A stretch of DNA of 64,000 bases from JAHFDS01 sp964593795 (GTDB taxonomy: Bacteria; Myxococcota_A; Polyangia; JAHFDS01), in NCBI GenBank assembly GCA_964593795.1, contig CAZQJC010000259.1:80202-144201 (forward strand). The letters are read 5' to 3'. Positions 33,595-42,097 of this stretch are shown here, piece after piece. Numbering within the stretch: position 1 is the first letter of the stretch; each line of letters starts with the position of its first letter. The notes below the pieces were generated by a model. The model saw only the letters and a list, made by a program, of their open reading frames with translations. It ran no database searches and was not told the origin of the DNA. The position numbers and the translations under genes were made by a program.

Positions 33595-34668
33595 TCACCG
33601 GCCCGGGCGGGCGACCCCGCGCAGCACGGCCTCGAGCCGCCCGATCACGCGCGGCCAGTCGAACGCCTCCGCGCGCGCGCGCCCGGCCGCTGCCCGCGCG
33701 GCGCGGGTTTCCGGGCTCGCGAGCAGCCGCGTGATCGCATCGCCGAGCGCCGCGTCGTCTCCCGCGGGCACGATCACTCCCGCGCCCGCGAGCGTGTCGC
33801 GGTAGCCCGGCAGGTCGCTCGCGACGACGGCGACGCCGGCCGCGAGCGCCTCGAGCAGTACGATGCCCTGGCTCTCGCCGTGGAGCGACGGCGCCACGAG
33901 GACGTCGGCCGCCCGGAAGCAGGTCGGCAGCGACTCGGGCGCAACGTAGCCGAGGGCGCGCACGCCCGTGGTCGTCCCCGTGCGTTCGGCCTCCTCGGGC
34001 GTCACCCCCACGAGGGTCAGTGTCGCGCGCGGTCGCCGGGCGCGCACCCGGGCGAAGGCGCGCAGGAGCACCGCGAGCCCCTTGCGCGGCTCCGCGCGGC
34101 CCACGAAGAGGAGCCGGTCGCCGTCACCCGCGAAGGGCCCGGCGAAGCGCCCCGTGTCGACGCCGTTCGGGACGATCTCGACGGGCGCGGACAGGAAGCG
34201 CGCGTGGGCCTCGAGGGCCGTGGCGGAGACCGCGATGCGCGCCGCGAGCTTGCGCTCCGCGCGCCGCGCGAGCGGGTTCGCATAGAGGGCGCGCCAGCTC
34301 GGGTGGTCCGCGAAGCTCGCGTGGAACGTGCCGACGACGGGGACGGGCGAGCCGAGCACGCAAAAAAGCGGCAAGAACGGGTCGAGCGGCGCGTGGACGT
34401 GGAGCACGTCGCAGCCGAGCGCGCGCACGAGGCGACCGGGCCGCGAAAGGGCCGGCCCGACGGCCATCCGCGAGCGGGCCCCGTTGCCCAGAAACGGCAG
34501 CGCCCAGGGCAGCCGCCGGACCCCGGGCTCCGCGGGGCCGGGGCCGCTGAGCACCGTCACCTCGTGGCCGAGCGCCCGCAGCCCGCGCGCCTCGTGGTGG
34601 ACGTGCTCGGAGATGCCGCCCGGCCAGGGCCGCACGTATTCGCTCGCGATGGCGATCCGCAGCCGCAC
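33595..34668 (-). CDS. GT4 glycosyltransferase, PimA-like
   Basis: 357 residues. The N-terminus IAIASEYVRPWPGGISEHV matches the PGG-containing opening of phosphatidylinositol mannosyltransferases and similar lipid glycosyltransferases. HVHAPLDPFLPL and GTFHASF continue that resemblance. The C-terminal donor site shows LLFVGRAEPRKGLAVLL and APSLHGESQGIVLLEALAAG (E-x7-E). A membrane-associated enzyme transferring a sugar to a lipid headgroup is likely, with GDP-mannose as the family-typical donor. GTG at 34668 has TACGCT 8 nt upstream. It leads a minus-strand operon with CDP-alcohol phosphatidyltransferase 2. Confidence 0.83.
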   Translation of the reverse strand: MRLRIAIASEYVRPWPGGISEHVHHEARGLRALGHEVTVLSGPGPAEPGVRRLPWALPFLGNGARSRMAVGPALSRPGRLVRALGCDVLHVHAPLDPFLPLFCVLGSPVPVVGTFHASFADHPSWRALYANPLARRAERKLAARIAVSATALEAHARFLSAPVEIVPNGVDTGRFAGPFAGDGDRLLFVGRAEPRKGLAVLLRAFARVRARRPRATLTLVGVTPEEAERTGTTTGVRALGYVAPESLPTCFRAADVLVAPSLHGESQGIVLLEALAAGVAVVASDLPGYRDTLAGAGVIVPAGDDAALGDAITRLLASPETRAARAAAGRARAEAFDWPRVIGRLEAVLRGVARPGR

Positions 34669-34744
34669 TGTGGCTCAGCGTACTCAACTTGCAGCTTTCA
34701 ATGCATGCAAGAACCTGCGAAGATGTGCGCTTCGACGGTATTCC

Positions 34745-34751
34745 TGGAGGG
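34745..34751 (+). promoter_or_regulatory. Strong Shine-Dalgarno site (GGAGGG)
   Basis: GGAGGG ends 6-7 nt before the GTG at 34758. It fixes the start of the Tat-signal protein over the in-frame upstream codon at 34689. It is one of only two textbook ribosome binding sites seen in the window. Confidence 0.65.
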
Positions 34752-34757
34752 AGCCCC

Positions 34758-35222
34758 GTGCGCAGACCCGAACTGGTAGATTCGCCCGCGGTGGCCCCGA
34801 TCGAGCCCACCGAGGCCGGGGACGAGCTCGATGCCCGCGCGCGCAGCCGGCGCGACCTCATGCGCTTGCTCGTCGCCGGCGGCGTGGGTGCGGCCGCGGC
34901 ACTGGTCTCGGTCGACTGGCGCTCGCCCACGCTCCGCGTGGGCATCCTACCGGCCCACGCTTCCTGTTCGACCAGCGACCCGGCGACCAACGCGGAGTGC
35001 CAGAGCTCCGTCACCGCCGGGTGTGCGTCGACTGGCAACGTCTGGGACGGCTGCGTCGGCGGCGCTCCCAACGGCAAGGTCGAGACCAAGAACACCAACG
35101 GCTGCTCCAGGGAGGTCACGATCAAGACCCCCGAGGAGTGCGACGACGGCAACATGGTCGACACCGACGAATGCAACAACAAGTGCAAGAAGAAGGTCAC
35201 TGGCTCTCCGGGAGGCAGCTAA
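34758..35222 (+). CDS. Small secreted Cys-rich protein with Tat signal and myxococcal disulfide repeat
   Basis: 154 residues. A twin-arginine signal (RSRRDLMRLLVAGGVGAAAAL, residues about 27-47) and a second hydrophobic part end at LPAHASCS. The mature part (about 85 residues) has about ten cysteines, and its end EECDDGNMVDTDECNNKC fits the Myxococcus cysteine-rich repeat (C-x-DGN-x4-D-x-C-x3-C). Such domains are found in secreted or surface proteins of myxobacteria. Tat export implies folding before transport. It is first gene of a plus-strand operon leading to a lipoprotein, a secreted protein and the oxoamine synthase. Function unknown. Confidence 0.78.
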   Translation: MRRPELVDSPAVAPIEPTEAGDELDARARSRRDLMRLLVAGGVGAAAALVSVDWRSPTLRVGILPAHASCSTSDPATNAECQSSVTAGCASTGNVWDGCVGGAPNGKVETKNTNGCSREVTIKTPEECDDGNMVDTDECNNKCKKKVTGSPGGS

Positions 35223-35223
35223 C

Positions 35224-36174
35224 ATGGGCGCTCGGCTTGTTCGTTTCATGCTCGGCCTCTCGTGCGCGCTCGCGGTGGCGGCGTGCGCCGACGAACCCGA
35301 GCCCGCGCTCGTGCCTCCGGGAGGCGGCGGCGATTCCGGCGGCGCTGGCACCGGTGGTGGCGGCACCGGCGTGATGGAGCCGCCGCTGCGCGGCTACGTG
35401 CCGCCCAAGATGGAGACGTGCCAGCCCGCCTCGGCCTCCGCGGGCGCGGCGGCCCAGGCGAGCCTCGGCACGCTCTCGACCGCCACCGAGACCTGGCGGG
35501 TGAGCGCGATGGACCTGTGCGGCGCGGACCCGGCCTTCGGCTGCGCGCCGTGCAGCGGCGGCAACCCCATGCTCGACCTGCTCGCCGCGGCGGACCAGGT
35601 CATCGACCGCGCGGGGGTCGCCACGTCGCTGCGCGAGTACGTGCGCTCGTCGCTCGGCGCCCAGCCACGCTCGCTGACCTTCTCTGTCGTGGGCGGCCAG
35701 CTCGTGGTGGCCGAAGCCGAGCCCACCGAGTGCGCGGGCGGCACCGGATCCTGCGTGCAGGTCGGCGTCGATGCGCTCGGCGCGGACTGCTCGAGCTTCC
35801 GCAACGCCGCGCCGGCGCAGGTCATGTCCGCGGGCATGGGCATGCACGTCCAGGCGACCGCGACCGTGCCGTTCCAGGTCGGGCTCCCCCTGCTGAGCGT
35901 GCTGCCGGACCCGCGCCTGCCCGCGGTGGAGCAGCAGGTGTTCATTGCACGGCGGCAGCGCATGCAGATCACGGGGGAGAGCCCCACGTTCGACATCCAG
36001 ACCACGGCTGCGACCGGGCAAGGCTGCGGCTCCGTCGTCGGGTGGGTGAGCGCGGACGCCGCGGTGGCGGCGCTCGGGAACCTCGTCATGGTCGATCCGT
36101 TCCTCGACCCCGAAAAGCCCGGTTTCATCAAGACCGTGCTCGCGGCGCGGCTCGAGAAGGTGAGGGTCCAGTGA
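35224..36174 (+). CDS. Putative lipoprotein of unknown function
   Basis: 316 residues. The signal sequence ends with a lipobox-like AVAACADE (Cys at about 21), then a Gly/Ser/Thr-rich linker of about 30 residues (GGGGDSGGAGTGGGGTG) and a globular region with several cysteines (CGADPAFGCAPCSGG). No family recognised. It begins 1 bp after the Tat protein and ends in a GTGA overlap with the next secreted protein. Expected in the outer membrane or surface by myxobacterial lipoprotein habits. Confidence 0.68.
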   Translation: MGARLVRFMLGLSCALAVAACADEPEPALVPPGGGGDSGGAGTGGGGTGVMEPPLRGYVPPKMETCQPASASAGAAAQASLGTLSTATETWRVSAMDLCGADPAFGCAPCSGGNPMLDLLAAADQVIDRAGVATSLREYVRSSLGAQPRSLTFSVVGGQLVVAEAEPTECAGGTGSCVQVGVDALGADCSSFRNAAPAQVMSAGMGMHVQATATVPFQVGLPLLSVLPDPRLPAVEQQVFIARRQRMQITGESPTFDIQTTAATGQGCGSVVGWVSADAAVAALGNLVMVDPFLDPEKPGFIKTVLAARLEKVRVQ

Positions 36175-37307
36175 GAGCCCGTCGCAGGCGCAGCGTGCTT
36201 CTGGCCGTGTGTGGCGTGGCGTTCGCGCTCGGCCTCGTCCCCTTCGGTCGCATCCGCGCGCTCATCGCGCTCGACGCCACGACGCCGACGCAGCAGGCGC
36301 TGCTGCAGAGCCTCGACACCGTGTCGAGCTACTACGCCTCCTGCGCCGAGTGCGCGGGGCGACAACCGATCGTCAACGCGGGGCTGAGCTGGATCTTCCT
36401 CGGCGCCGGCGAAGCCGAAAAGGACCTCCACGTCGAGGCCCTCCGGCCGAGCGCGTCGTCCGCTCGCGCGACGCCGCCGGAAGTCGGCGTGATCGCGCTC
36501 GACAAGGCGAGCACGATCGCGGCGATGGGTGAGGTTCAGCGCCTGTCGCTGCGCCCGACCGCAGGCGCGCCCTTCGGCGTGCAGCCGCCCTGCTGGAACC
36601 AGCGCCTCGAAGCCGCGCTCGCGTTCGACGACGCGCAGCCGACGTGTCCGAAGGCGCCCGCGCGCCTCGACGCCGATCTCTTCTACTCGGCGTGCACGAC
36701 CGCGAGCTCCTACTCGGCGCTCTTCCCGACGTCGGTCCTCGAGCGCCGCGTGTCGTTCGTGCAGACCGGCCTGCGCCTCGAGGGCCCGAGCCAGCTCACG
36801 TTCCTGTGCGCCAACACGTGCCGCGGGACGGGCACCTGCATATCCGAGGAGACGTACTTCTGGACGGCCGCGACGCGCGCGCCCCAGGCCGCCACGCCCG
36901 CCGACACGGCCGCGTGCCTCGTCATCCCGCCGAAGCTGCCGCGCGTGCGCTACGCGGGCGTGCTCGAGGGCGACGTCTGCCACGTGCCCTTCCGCGCGCT
37001 CGGCCTTGCCGCCGCGCCGACGGGCGACGTCTACCGCGCCTACCAGGCGCACGACCCGGCGAAGGCGCAGTGGCGCTCGCTCGCCGAGGTCCGCGCCGCG
37101 GGCGAGGGCGTCTCGGACGCGTCGATCGCGATGCGCCTCGTGCTCGTCGGCCTGCACAACCTCGACGCGGCGACGGGCCCGACGCGGCACTACGTGTGCC
37201 GGACCGGCGGCAAGGTCGGTGTGATGCTCTCGAGCGACCTGCGCTGCTTCACGGGCGACGGCGACGCCGGCAGCGACACCTTCGACGTGCTCGCGATCGA
37301 CGGGTAG
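36171..37307 (+). CDS. Secreted or membrane-anchored protein of unknown function
   Basis: 378 residues. An N-terminal basic stretch (MRARRRRSV) and a hydrophobic helix form a signal peptide or anchor. The rest is soluble with about ten cysteines (SCAECAGRQ, CANTCRGTGTC) and many aromatic residues. I recognise no family. The GTG overlaps the lipoprotein stop (GTGA). The cysteine content and the position next to two other exported proteins suggest an extracytoplasmic complex or enzyme working with the lipid genes downstream (16 bp to the oxoamine synthase). Confidence 0.65.
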   Translation: MRARRRRSVLLAVCGVAFALGLVPFGRIRALIALDATTPTQQALLQSLDTVSSYYASCAECAGRQPIVNAGLSWIFLGAGEAEKDLHVEALRPSASSARATPPEVGVIALDKASTIAAMGEVQRLSLRPTAGAPFGVQPPCWNQRLEAALAFDDAQPTCPKAPARLDADLFYSACTTASSYSALFPTSVLERRVSFVQTGLRLEGPSQLTFLCANTCRGTGTCISEETYFWTAATRAPQAATPADTAACLVIPPKLPRVRYAGVLEGDVCHVPFRALGLAAAPTGDVYRAYQAHDPAKAQWRSLAEVRAAGEGVSDASIAMRLVLVGLHNLDAATGPTRHYVCRTGGKVGVMLSSDLRCFTGDGDAGSDTFDVLAIDG

Positions 37308-37323
37308 TCTCTCCGGGCTCTCG

Positions 37324-39885
37324 ATGGCCCGCTTCCTCCAGGACGAACACCCAGACGCTGCGCCGGCGGACGCGGCGGTCTCCCGCAGGCCAAGGCCCGC
37401 CGAGACGGTTGGGCCCGGGCGGGGGCAGCCGGGGCGCGAGCGCGCCGAGGACGCCGTCGAGGCCCTGCTCGGATGGCTGCGTGCGCGGCTCGCCGAGGAG
37501 CTCGCGATCCCCGAGCTGCAGCTCGACCCGGAGCGCTCGCCGGCCGAGCTCGGCGCCGACTCCGTCGTCCTCGTCGGCCTCGTCGGCGAGCTCGAGGACC
37601 GGCTCGGGCGGCGCGTCCCGATCGAGCTCCTGCGCGATGCGGCCACGCTGCGCGCTGCGGCCGAGGCGGTCCTCGCGCCCGCAGCCTCGGACCCGGTCGA
37701 CGTGGCCACGTGGCCCGAGCACCGCGCCCTGCGCGCCCGGCTCGAGGCGCTCGGCGGCCCGCTCGCGGTGGTGCCCTTTCTGCGCACGAGCGACGGCGCG
37801 CCGGGCCCGCGCTCGGCGCCGGCCGGGCGAGCAACGGTCGACTTCTCGACGTACGACTACCTCGGACTCGCAACCCACCCGGCCGTGCTCGCGGCCGCGA
37901 CCGAGGCGGTAGGCCGCTACGGGACGAGCGCCGGGGGCAGCCGGCTCGCAGGTGGGCAGCGCCCCCCGCATGTCGCGCTCGAGCACGCGCTCGCCGAGTT
38001 CCTCGGAGCGGCGGCCTGCGTGACGTTCGTCAGCGGGCACGGCACCAACGTCTCGGTCATCGGGCAGCTCGTGGGCCCCGAGGACCTCATCGTCCACGAC
38101 GCGCGCGTCCACGACAGCGCGCTGCAGGGCGCGCGGCTGGCGGGCGCGCGGCGGCTCGCGTTTCCCCGCGGAGATCTCGGGGCGCTCGAGCGCCTGCTCG
38201 CGGTCGAGCGCCCGCGCCACCGCCGCGTCCTCGTGCTCGTCGAAGGGGTCTACAGCGCCGACGGCGACGTGGTGGACTTGCCTGCGGTGGTCGCCATCAA
38301 GCGGCGGCACCGCGCCCTGCTCATGGTCGACGAGGCGCACTCGCTCGGTGTCCTCGGCGAGACCGGCCGGGGCGTGGGCGAGCACCTCGGCGTGTCGCGG
38401 ACCGACGTGGACGTCTGGATGGGGACGCTCAGCAAGGCGCTCGCGAGCTGCGGAGGGTTCGTCGCGGGCTCGGCCGAGCTCGTCGAGCTCCTTCGCTACA
38501 CGTGCAGCGGCTTCGTGTTCAGCGTGGCGATGCCGCCAGCGAGCGCCGCGGCCGCGCTGGCGGCCCTCGAGGTGCTCTCGCGGGAGCCCGAGCGCGTCGC
38601 CACGCTCGCGTCGCGGGCCCGCGCGTTCCGTGCGCGCGCCCTCTCCCTCGGCCTCGTCGTGGGGCCCGCCGCCGGCGCGGGCTTCGTGTCGGTGCGGGTC
38701 GGCGACACCGCGGCGGCCCTCACCGCGCACGCGCGGCTCCTCGCGCGCGGCGTCCACGTGCTGCCGATGATCCCCCCCGCCGTCGAGCCCGGCGACGCGC
38801 GCTTACGCTTCTTCCTGTCGTGCCGGCACGCGCCAGCCGACGTGATCGCCGCGGCCGAGGAGACCTCCCGCGCCCTCGCGCCGGACCCCGGACGCACCCC
38901 GCGGGCAGTCCCGCGCCCCAAGCCCCGCCGCGTCCTCGTCACCGGGGGTAGCGGCTTCATCGGCCGCCGGGTGGTCGCGCGGCTGCTCGCGCGCGGCGAC
39001 CTCGTACGCACCTTCCAGCGCGGCGCTGGCGACGGGCTCCCCCCAGAGGTCGAGCGCGCGCGCGGCGACATCACCGACAGCGGCGCGGTCGCGGCCGCGG
39101 CTGCGGACGTGGACGACATCGTCCACCTCGCGGGCGTCTCCGCGTGGCGCGACATCGCGGGGCCGGGGATGCACCACACGGTGGTCGCGGGCGCCCGGAG
39201 CGTCCTTGGCGCGGCCGCCGCGCGCGGGGCGGGCCTCGTGGTGGTCTCGAGCGCGGTCACGATGGGCGGCACCGGTCGCCCTATCGTGTGCGACGAGGAC
39301 GCGGTGCCCCCCGAGGACGCGCGCTCGCTCGCCTACGTGGCCGCCAAGCTCGAGGCCGAGGCCGCGTGCGCGGCCGCCGCGCGACAAGGCCAGCGCGTGA
39401 TGGTGGTGAACCCCGCCGAGGTCTACGGCCCGGGCGACGACGAGCTCGTCACGGCCGGTAACCTCATCGACCTGAGCCGCGGCCCGGTCGCGTTCGTCTG
39501 CGCCGGCGGGACGAGCGTCGTGCACGTGGACGACGTCGCCGAGGGCATCGTCTCCGCGCTCGACGTGGGCGTCTCGGGCACGCGCTACGCCCTCGGCGGA
39601 GAGAACCTCACGGTGGCCGAGCTCGCCCGTCTCGTGAGGTCCCTGGCAGGACGTCCGCCGCGCACCCTCGAGGTCTCTGTGGGCCTGCTCCGACGCGCCG
39701 CCGCCGCGGCGGCGCGACATGGTCTGCCGTTCCCGCTCGAGCCCGCGGTGGTGCCCTACGCGACCCGCTACTGGTTCCTGTCGAGCCGGCGCGCCATCGC
39801 CGAGCTCGGGTTCTCGCCGCGCGGGGCGCGTGACACGCTCGCCCCGGTCGTCGCGTGGCTCGCGCAGTGCGGGCGCCTGCCGTGA
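37324..39885 (+). CDS. Trifunctional carrier protein - alpha-oxoamine synthase (serine palmitoyltransferase-like) - extended SDR fusion
   Basis: 853 residues. Residues about 40-120 form an acyl carrier domain with phosphopantetheine Ser80 (LGADSVVLVG). Residues about 155-515 form an alpha-oxoamine synthase: VDFSTYDYLGLA, GTSAGGSRLAGG, VDEAHSLGVLG and the PLP Lys371 (GTLSKALASCGGFVAG). Residues about 535-850 form an extended SDR with the nucleotide loop VTGGSGFIGRRVV and catalytic Tyr671-x3-Lys675 (YVAAK), plus the VNPAEVYGPGD loop. Bacterial ceramide synthesis uses separate proteins for these three jobs (Acp, Spt, and CerR, which is also an extended SDR). Here one chain could load an acyl group, condense it with an amino acid and reduce the ketone. 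The amino-acid substrate (serine, alanine, cysteate) is not determined. Confidence 0.88.
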   Translation: MARFLQDEHPDAAPADAAVSRRPRPAETVGPGRGQPGRERAEDAVEALLGWLRARLAEELAIPELQLDPERSPAELGADSVVLVGLVGELEDRLGRRVPIELLRDAATLRAAAEAVLAPAASDPVDVATWPEHRALRARLEALGGPLAVVPFLRTSDGAPGPRSAPAGRATVDFSTYDYLGLATHPAVLAAATEAVGRYGTSAGGSRLAGGQRPPHVALEHALAEFLGAAACVTFVSGHGTNVSVIGQLVGPEDLIVHDARVHDSALQGARLAGARRLAFPRGDLGALERLLAVERPRHRRVLVLVEGVYSADGDVVDLPAVVAIKRRHRALLMVDEAHSLGVLGETGRGVGEHLGVSRTDVDVWMGTLSKALASCGGFVAGSAELVELLRYTCSGFVFSVAMPPASAAAALAALEVLSREPERVATLASRARAFRARALSLGLVVGPAAGAGFVSVRVGDTAAALTAHARLLARGVHVLPMIPPAVEPGDARLRFFLSCRHAPADVIAAAEETSRALAPDPGRTPRAVPRPKPRRVLVTGGSGFIGRRVVARLLARGDLVRTFQRGAGDGLPPEVERARGDITDSGAVAAAAADVDDIVHLAGVSAWRDIAGPGMHHTVVAGARSVLGAAAARGAGLVVVSSAVTMGGTGRPIVCDEDAVPPEDARSLAYVAAKLEAEAACAAAARQGQRVMVVNPAEVYGPGDDELVTAGNLIDLSRGPVAFVCAGGTSVVHVDDVAEGIVSALDVGVSGTRYALGGENLTVAELARLVRSLAGRPPRTLEVSVGLLRRAAAAAARHGLPFPLEPAVVPYATRYWFLSSRRAIAELGFSPRGARDTLAPVVAWLAQCGRLP

Positions 39886-40718
39886 CCCTGCCCCGGCACG
39901 AGCGCATCTTCGGGCTCGGCGACGGCGCGCACACCGTCCGTGCCCTCGGCGACCGCGCAGACGCTCTCGTCCGGGCCACGCTCGGGCACGTCCGATCCGC
40001 GCCGGGCCCCGCCGCGCGTGCGCTCGACGTCTCCGAGAGCGCGACCGGGTGCCTGCGCCTCGAGGAGGCTGGCGAGCCCGCGTTCGAGCACGCCGAGCCC
40101 GGCTTCGTCGGCCGCGCTCTCTGCGAGCGCACCCTCTTTCATGCGATCGACCTGTGCCGATCGGGGCCCCTCTTCCACGGGGGCGCCGTACAGCGTGGCG
40201 ATCGCTCGCTGCTCTTTCCCGGGGCCTCGGGCAGCGGCAAGACCACGCTCGTGGCCGCGCTGGTCTCGGCTCGCGCGGGCTACGTCACCGACGAGCTGGT
40301 GCTCGTCGCGCCGGGGGGTCGCGTCGAGGGCTTCCCGCGCGCCCTGCACGTCCGTCGCGGGTCCCGCCCGGCCCTGCCGGCGCTCGACGCCCTCATCACC
40401 GCGGGCGATCAACGCGTGCTCGAGACCGCCGAGGGCTGGCTCGTCGCCCCCGACGCCCTCGGTTCGCTGGCCGACTCCTCGACACCCCTCGGCGCGATCG
40501 TGTTCCCCCGCTACGTGTCCGGCGCCGCCACGCAGCTCGCGCCCATGTCCCCCGCTGCGGTCACGCTCGGGCTCGTGGAGCTCCTCGTCAACGCCCGGCA
40601 CCTGCCCGGGCACGGCTTCTCCACCGTCGCCGCGTTCGCCCGCAGCGCGCCCGGCTTCACGCTCGAGTACGGCGAGCTTTCGGGCGCCCTCGCGACGCTC
40701 GGCCCGCTCGCCTGGTGA
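39882..40718 (+). CDS. HprK-related kinase (HPr-rel-A type)
   Basis: 278 residues. A P-loop FPGASGSGKTTL sits in the HPr kinase C-terminal fold, after FHGGAVQRGDRSLL and before GYVTDELVLV, a pattern characteristic of HprK-like proteins that lack the N-terminal regulatory domain. Such kinases are found with a PqqD-like protein and a PF14907 nucleotidyltransferase in an uncharacterised system usually linked to polysaccharide loci; exactly those partners follow here. The GTG overlaps the fusion-protein stop (GTGA) and the stop overlaps the next GTG, so all are co-translated. The phosphorylation target is unknown. Confidence 0.8.
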   Translation: MTLPRHERIFGLGDGAHTVRALGDRADALVRATLGHVRSAPGPAARALDVSESATGCLRLEEAGEPAFEHAEPGFVGRALCERTLFHAIDLCRSGPLFHGGAVQRGDRSLLFPGASGSGKTTLVAALVSARAGYVTDELVLVAPGGRVEGFPRALHVRRGSRPALPALDALITAGDQRVLETAEGWLVAPDALGSLADSSTPLGAIVFPRYVSGAATQLAPMSPAAVTLGLVELLVNARHLPGHGFSTVAAFARSAPGFTLEYGELSGALATLGPLAW

Positions 40719-41809
40719 TCGCCGTGCGCGCTGGCCCCCGGCTCCCGCTCGATCGCCTGCTGGGGCTGTGCGCTTGCCCGCTCGCCGCGCCCGACCTGCC
40801 CGAGCGCGTCGCCGAAGCGGTCTCGCGGTACGAAGCCTGGGACACGCTGCCCGCGGCGGCCGAGAGCCACGGCATCGCGCCCCTCGTCGAGGCTCGCCTG
40901 GCGGCCTGCCCTGGGGTCCCCCGCCCGGTGCTCGCAGACCTCAAGGGCCTCGCGATGCGCCACCGCCGCGCCAGCCAGGTCCGCGGCGAGCTGCTCGCCG
41001 AGCTCGTGGACGCCTTCGCCCGACGGGGTGTTCCGCTCCTGCTGCTCAAGGGCGCCGCGCTGGCGTACTCGGTCTATGCGGAGCCGCGGCTGCGCGCGAT
41101 GCGTGACCTCGACCTGCTGGTGCGCGTCTCCGACCTGCCGGCCGCGGGGGACCTCCTGCGGGCGCTCGGCTACGCGGCCGAGGACGAGGCCACCTGGAAC
41201 GAGCCCGGGCCGCACTGGCACCACCAGGAGCCCCGGGTGCGCAGGGTCGGCTCCGTCGAGGTGACGGTGGAGGTGCACCGGCAGCTCGGCATCCGCGACA
41301 CGCGCGCGCGCCGCACGCTCGAGGTGCTCGAGGACGAGGCCACCGCCGTCGCCATCGGCGGCGTGCAGGCGCGGACGCTGGGGCCGCTCGACATGCTCGT
41401 GCACGTCCACTACCACGGCTTCGCCACGCCGCTCTCCTGGCCCGATCGGCTGCGGCTCGTGTCGGCGTCGGACCTGTTCGCGTGCGCGGCCGCCTACGGC
41501 GCCCTGGAGCCGGCCATCCTGCGCGCGCGCGCCCCGCGCGCGTACGCCGCGCTGCGCTGGCTGGGCTCGCTCGCGCCCTGGCCCGCCGACGTCGCGGCCC
41601 GCCTCGAGCTGCCGCCCGCCGCGTGCGAGGTCGGGACCGACTACTGCGGCTGGCCGCGCGAGCGCAGCGACGAGCGCGCCGACCGGATGCGCCACTGGGC
41701 GGACACCTGGCGTCCGCCACCGTTCTGGCTGCGTATGCGCCACGGCGGGGGGCCGGGCGCCCTTGGCGGGTTCGCGGCGTGGTGCCGCCACGTCAAGGAG
41801 CTGCTCTGA
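40715..41809 (+). CDS. Uncharacterised nucleotidyltransferase family protein (PF14907 type)
   Basis: 364 residues. The centre carries LLLLKGAALAYSVY followed by LRAMRDLDLLVRVSD, where the DLD gives the metal-binding acidic pair of the nucleotidyltransferase fold, and VTVEVHRQLG as the third element. This is the motif set of the NTP_transf_5 family. It is co-translated with the HprK-like kinase and converges on the PqqD gene with 9 bp between them. Its substrate is unknown; the constant company of HprK-like and PqqD-like proteins suggests modification of a peptide or carrier. Confidence 0.8.
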   Translation: MIAVRAGPRLPLDRLLGLCACPLAAPDLPERVAEAVSRYEAWDTLPAAAESHGIAPLVEARLAACPGVPRPVLADLKGLAMRHRRASQVRGELLAELVDAFARRGVPLLLLKGAALAYSVYAEPRLRAMRDLDLLVRVSDLPAAGDLLRALGYAAEDEATWNEPGPHWHHQEPRVRRVGSVEVTVEVHRQLGIRDTRARRTLEVLEDEATAVAIGGVQARTLGPLDMLVHVHYHGFATPLSWPDRLRLVSASDLFACAAAYGALEPAILRARAPRAYAALRWLGSLAPWPADVAARLELPPAACEVGTDYCGWPRERSDERADRMRHWADTWRPPPFWLRMRHGGGPGALGGFAAWCRHVKELL

Positions 41810-41818
41810 GCCAAACCG

Positions 41819-42097
41819 TCAGCGCAGCGCGAGGGCGCCGTGCTCCACGAGCAGCGCGATCACCTGGGAAATCTCCTCTTCCAGCGCTGGCGCGTCGGGG
41901 TAGGTGGCGCGGAGCAGCGTGACGATCTGCGCGAGCGTGCGCTCGCCGTCGCAGAGGTGGAACACCAGTGCGGCGCTGGCGTTGCAGTGGTAGACGAGCT
42001 CGGTGGCCGCCCGGTAGATCACGGCCTCGTCGCCCATGAGCTCGACCTCGCAGTCCCCGTAGGGCACCGGGATCGTCGCCCCCTCCATTCGGCTCAC
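41819..42097 (-). CDS. PqqD-like peptide chaperone (HPr-rel-A type)
   Basis: 92 residues. The core YHCNASAALVFHLCDGERTLAQ has the N-x-(S/T)-x-x-x-(V/I)-x-L-C-D-G-x-x-(S/T) pattern of PqqD proteins, which bind precursor peptides for modification. A GTG at 42097 overlaps the sulfatase stop (GTGA) and is favoured; ATG at 42088 is an alternative. Together with the kinase and nucleotidyltransferase it completes the HPr-rel-A trio, though on the opposite strand. No obvious short precursor peptide gene was found nearby, apart from the Cys-rich protein at 34758. Confidence 0.82.
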   Translation of the reverse strand: MSRMEGATIPVPYGDCEVELMGDEAVIYRAATELVYHCNASAALVFHLCDGERTLAQIVTLLRATYPDAPALEEEISQVIALLVEHGALALR

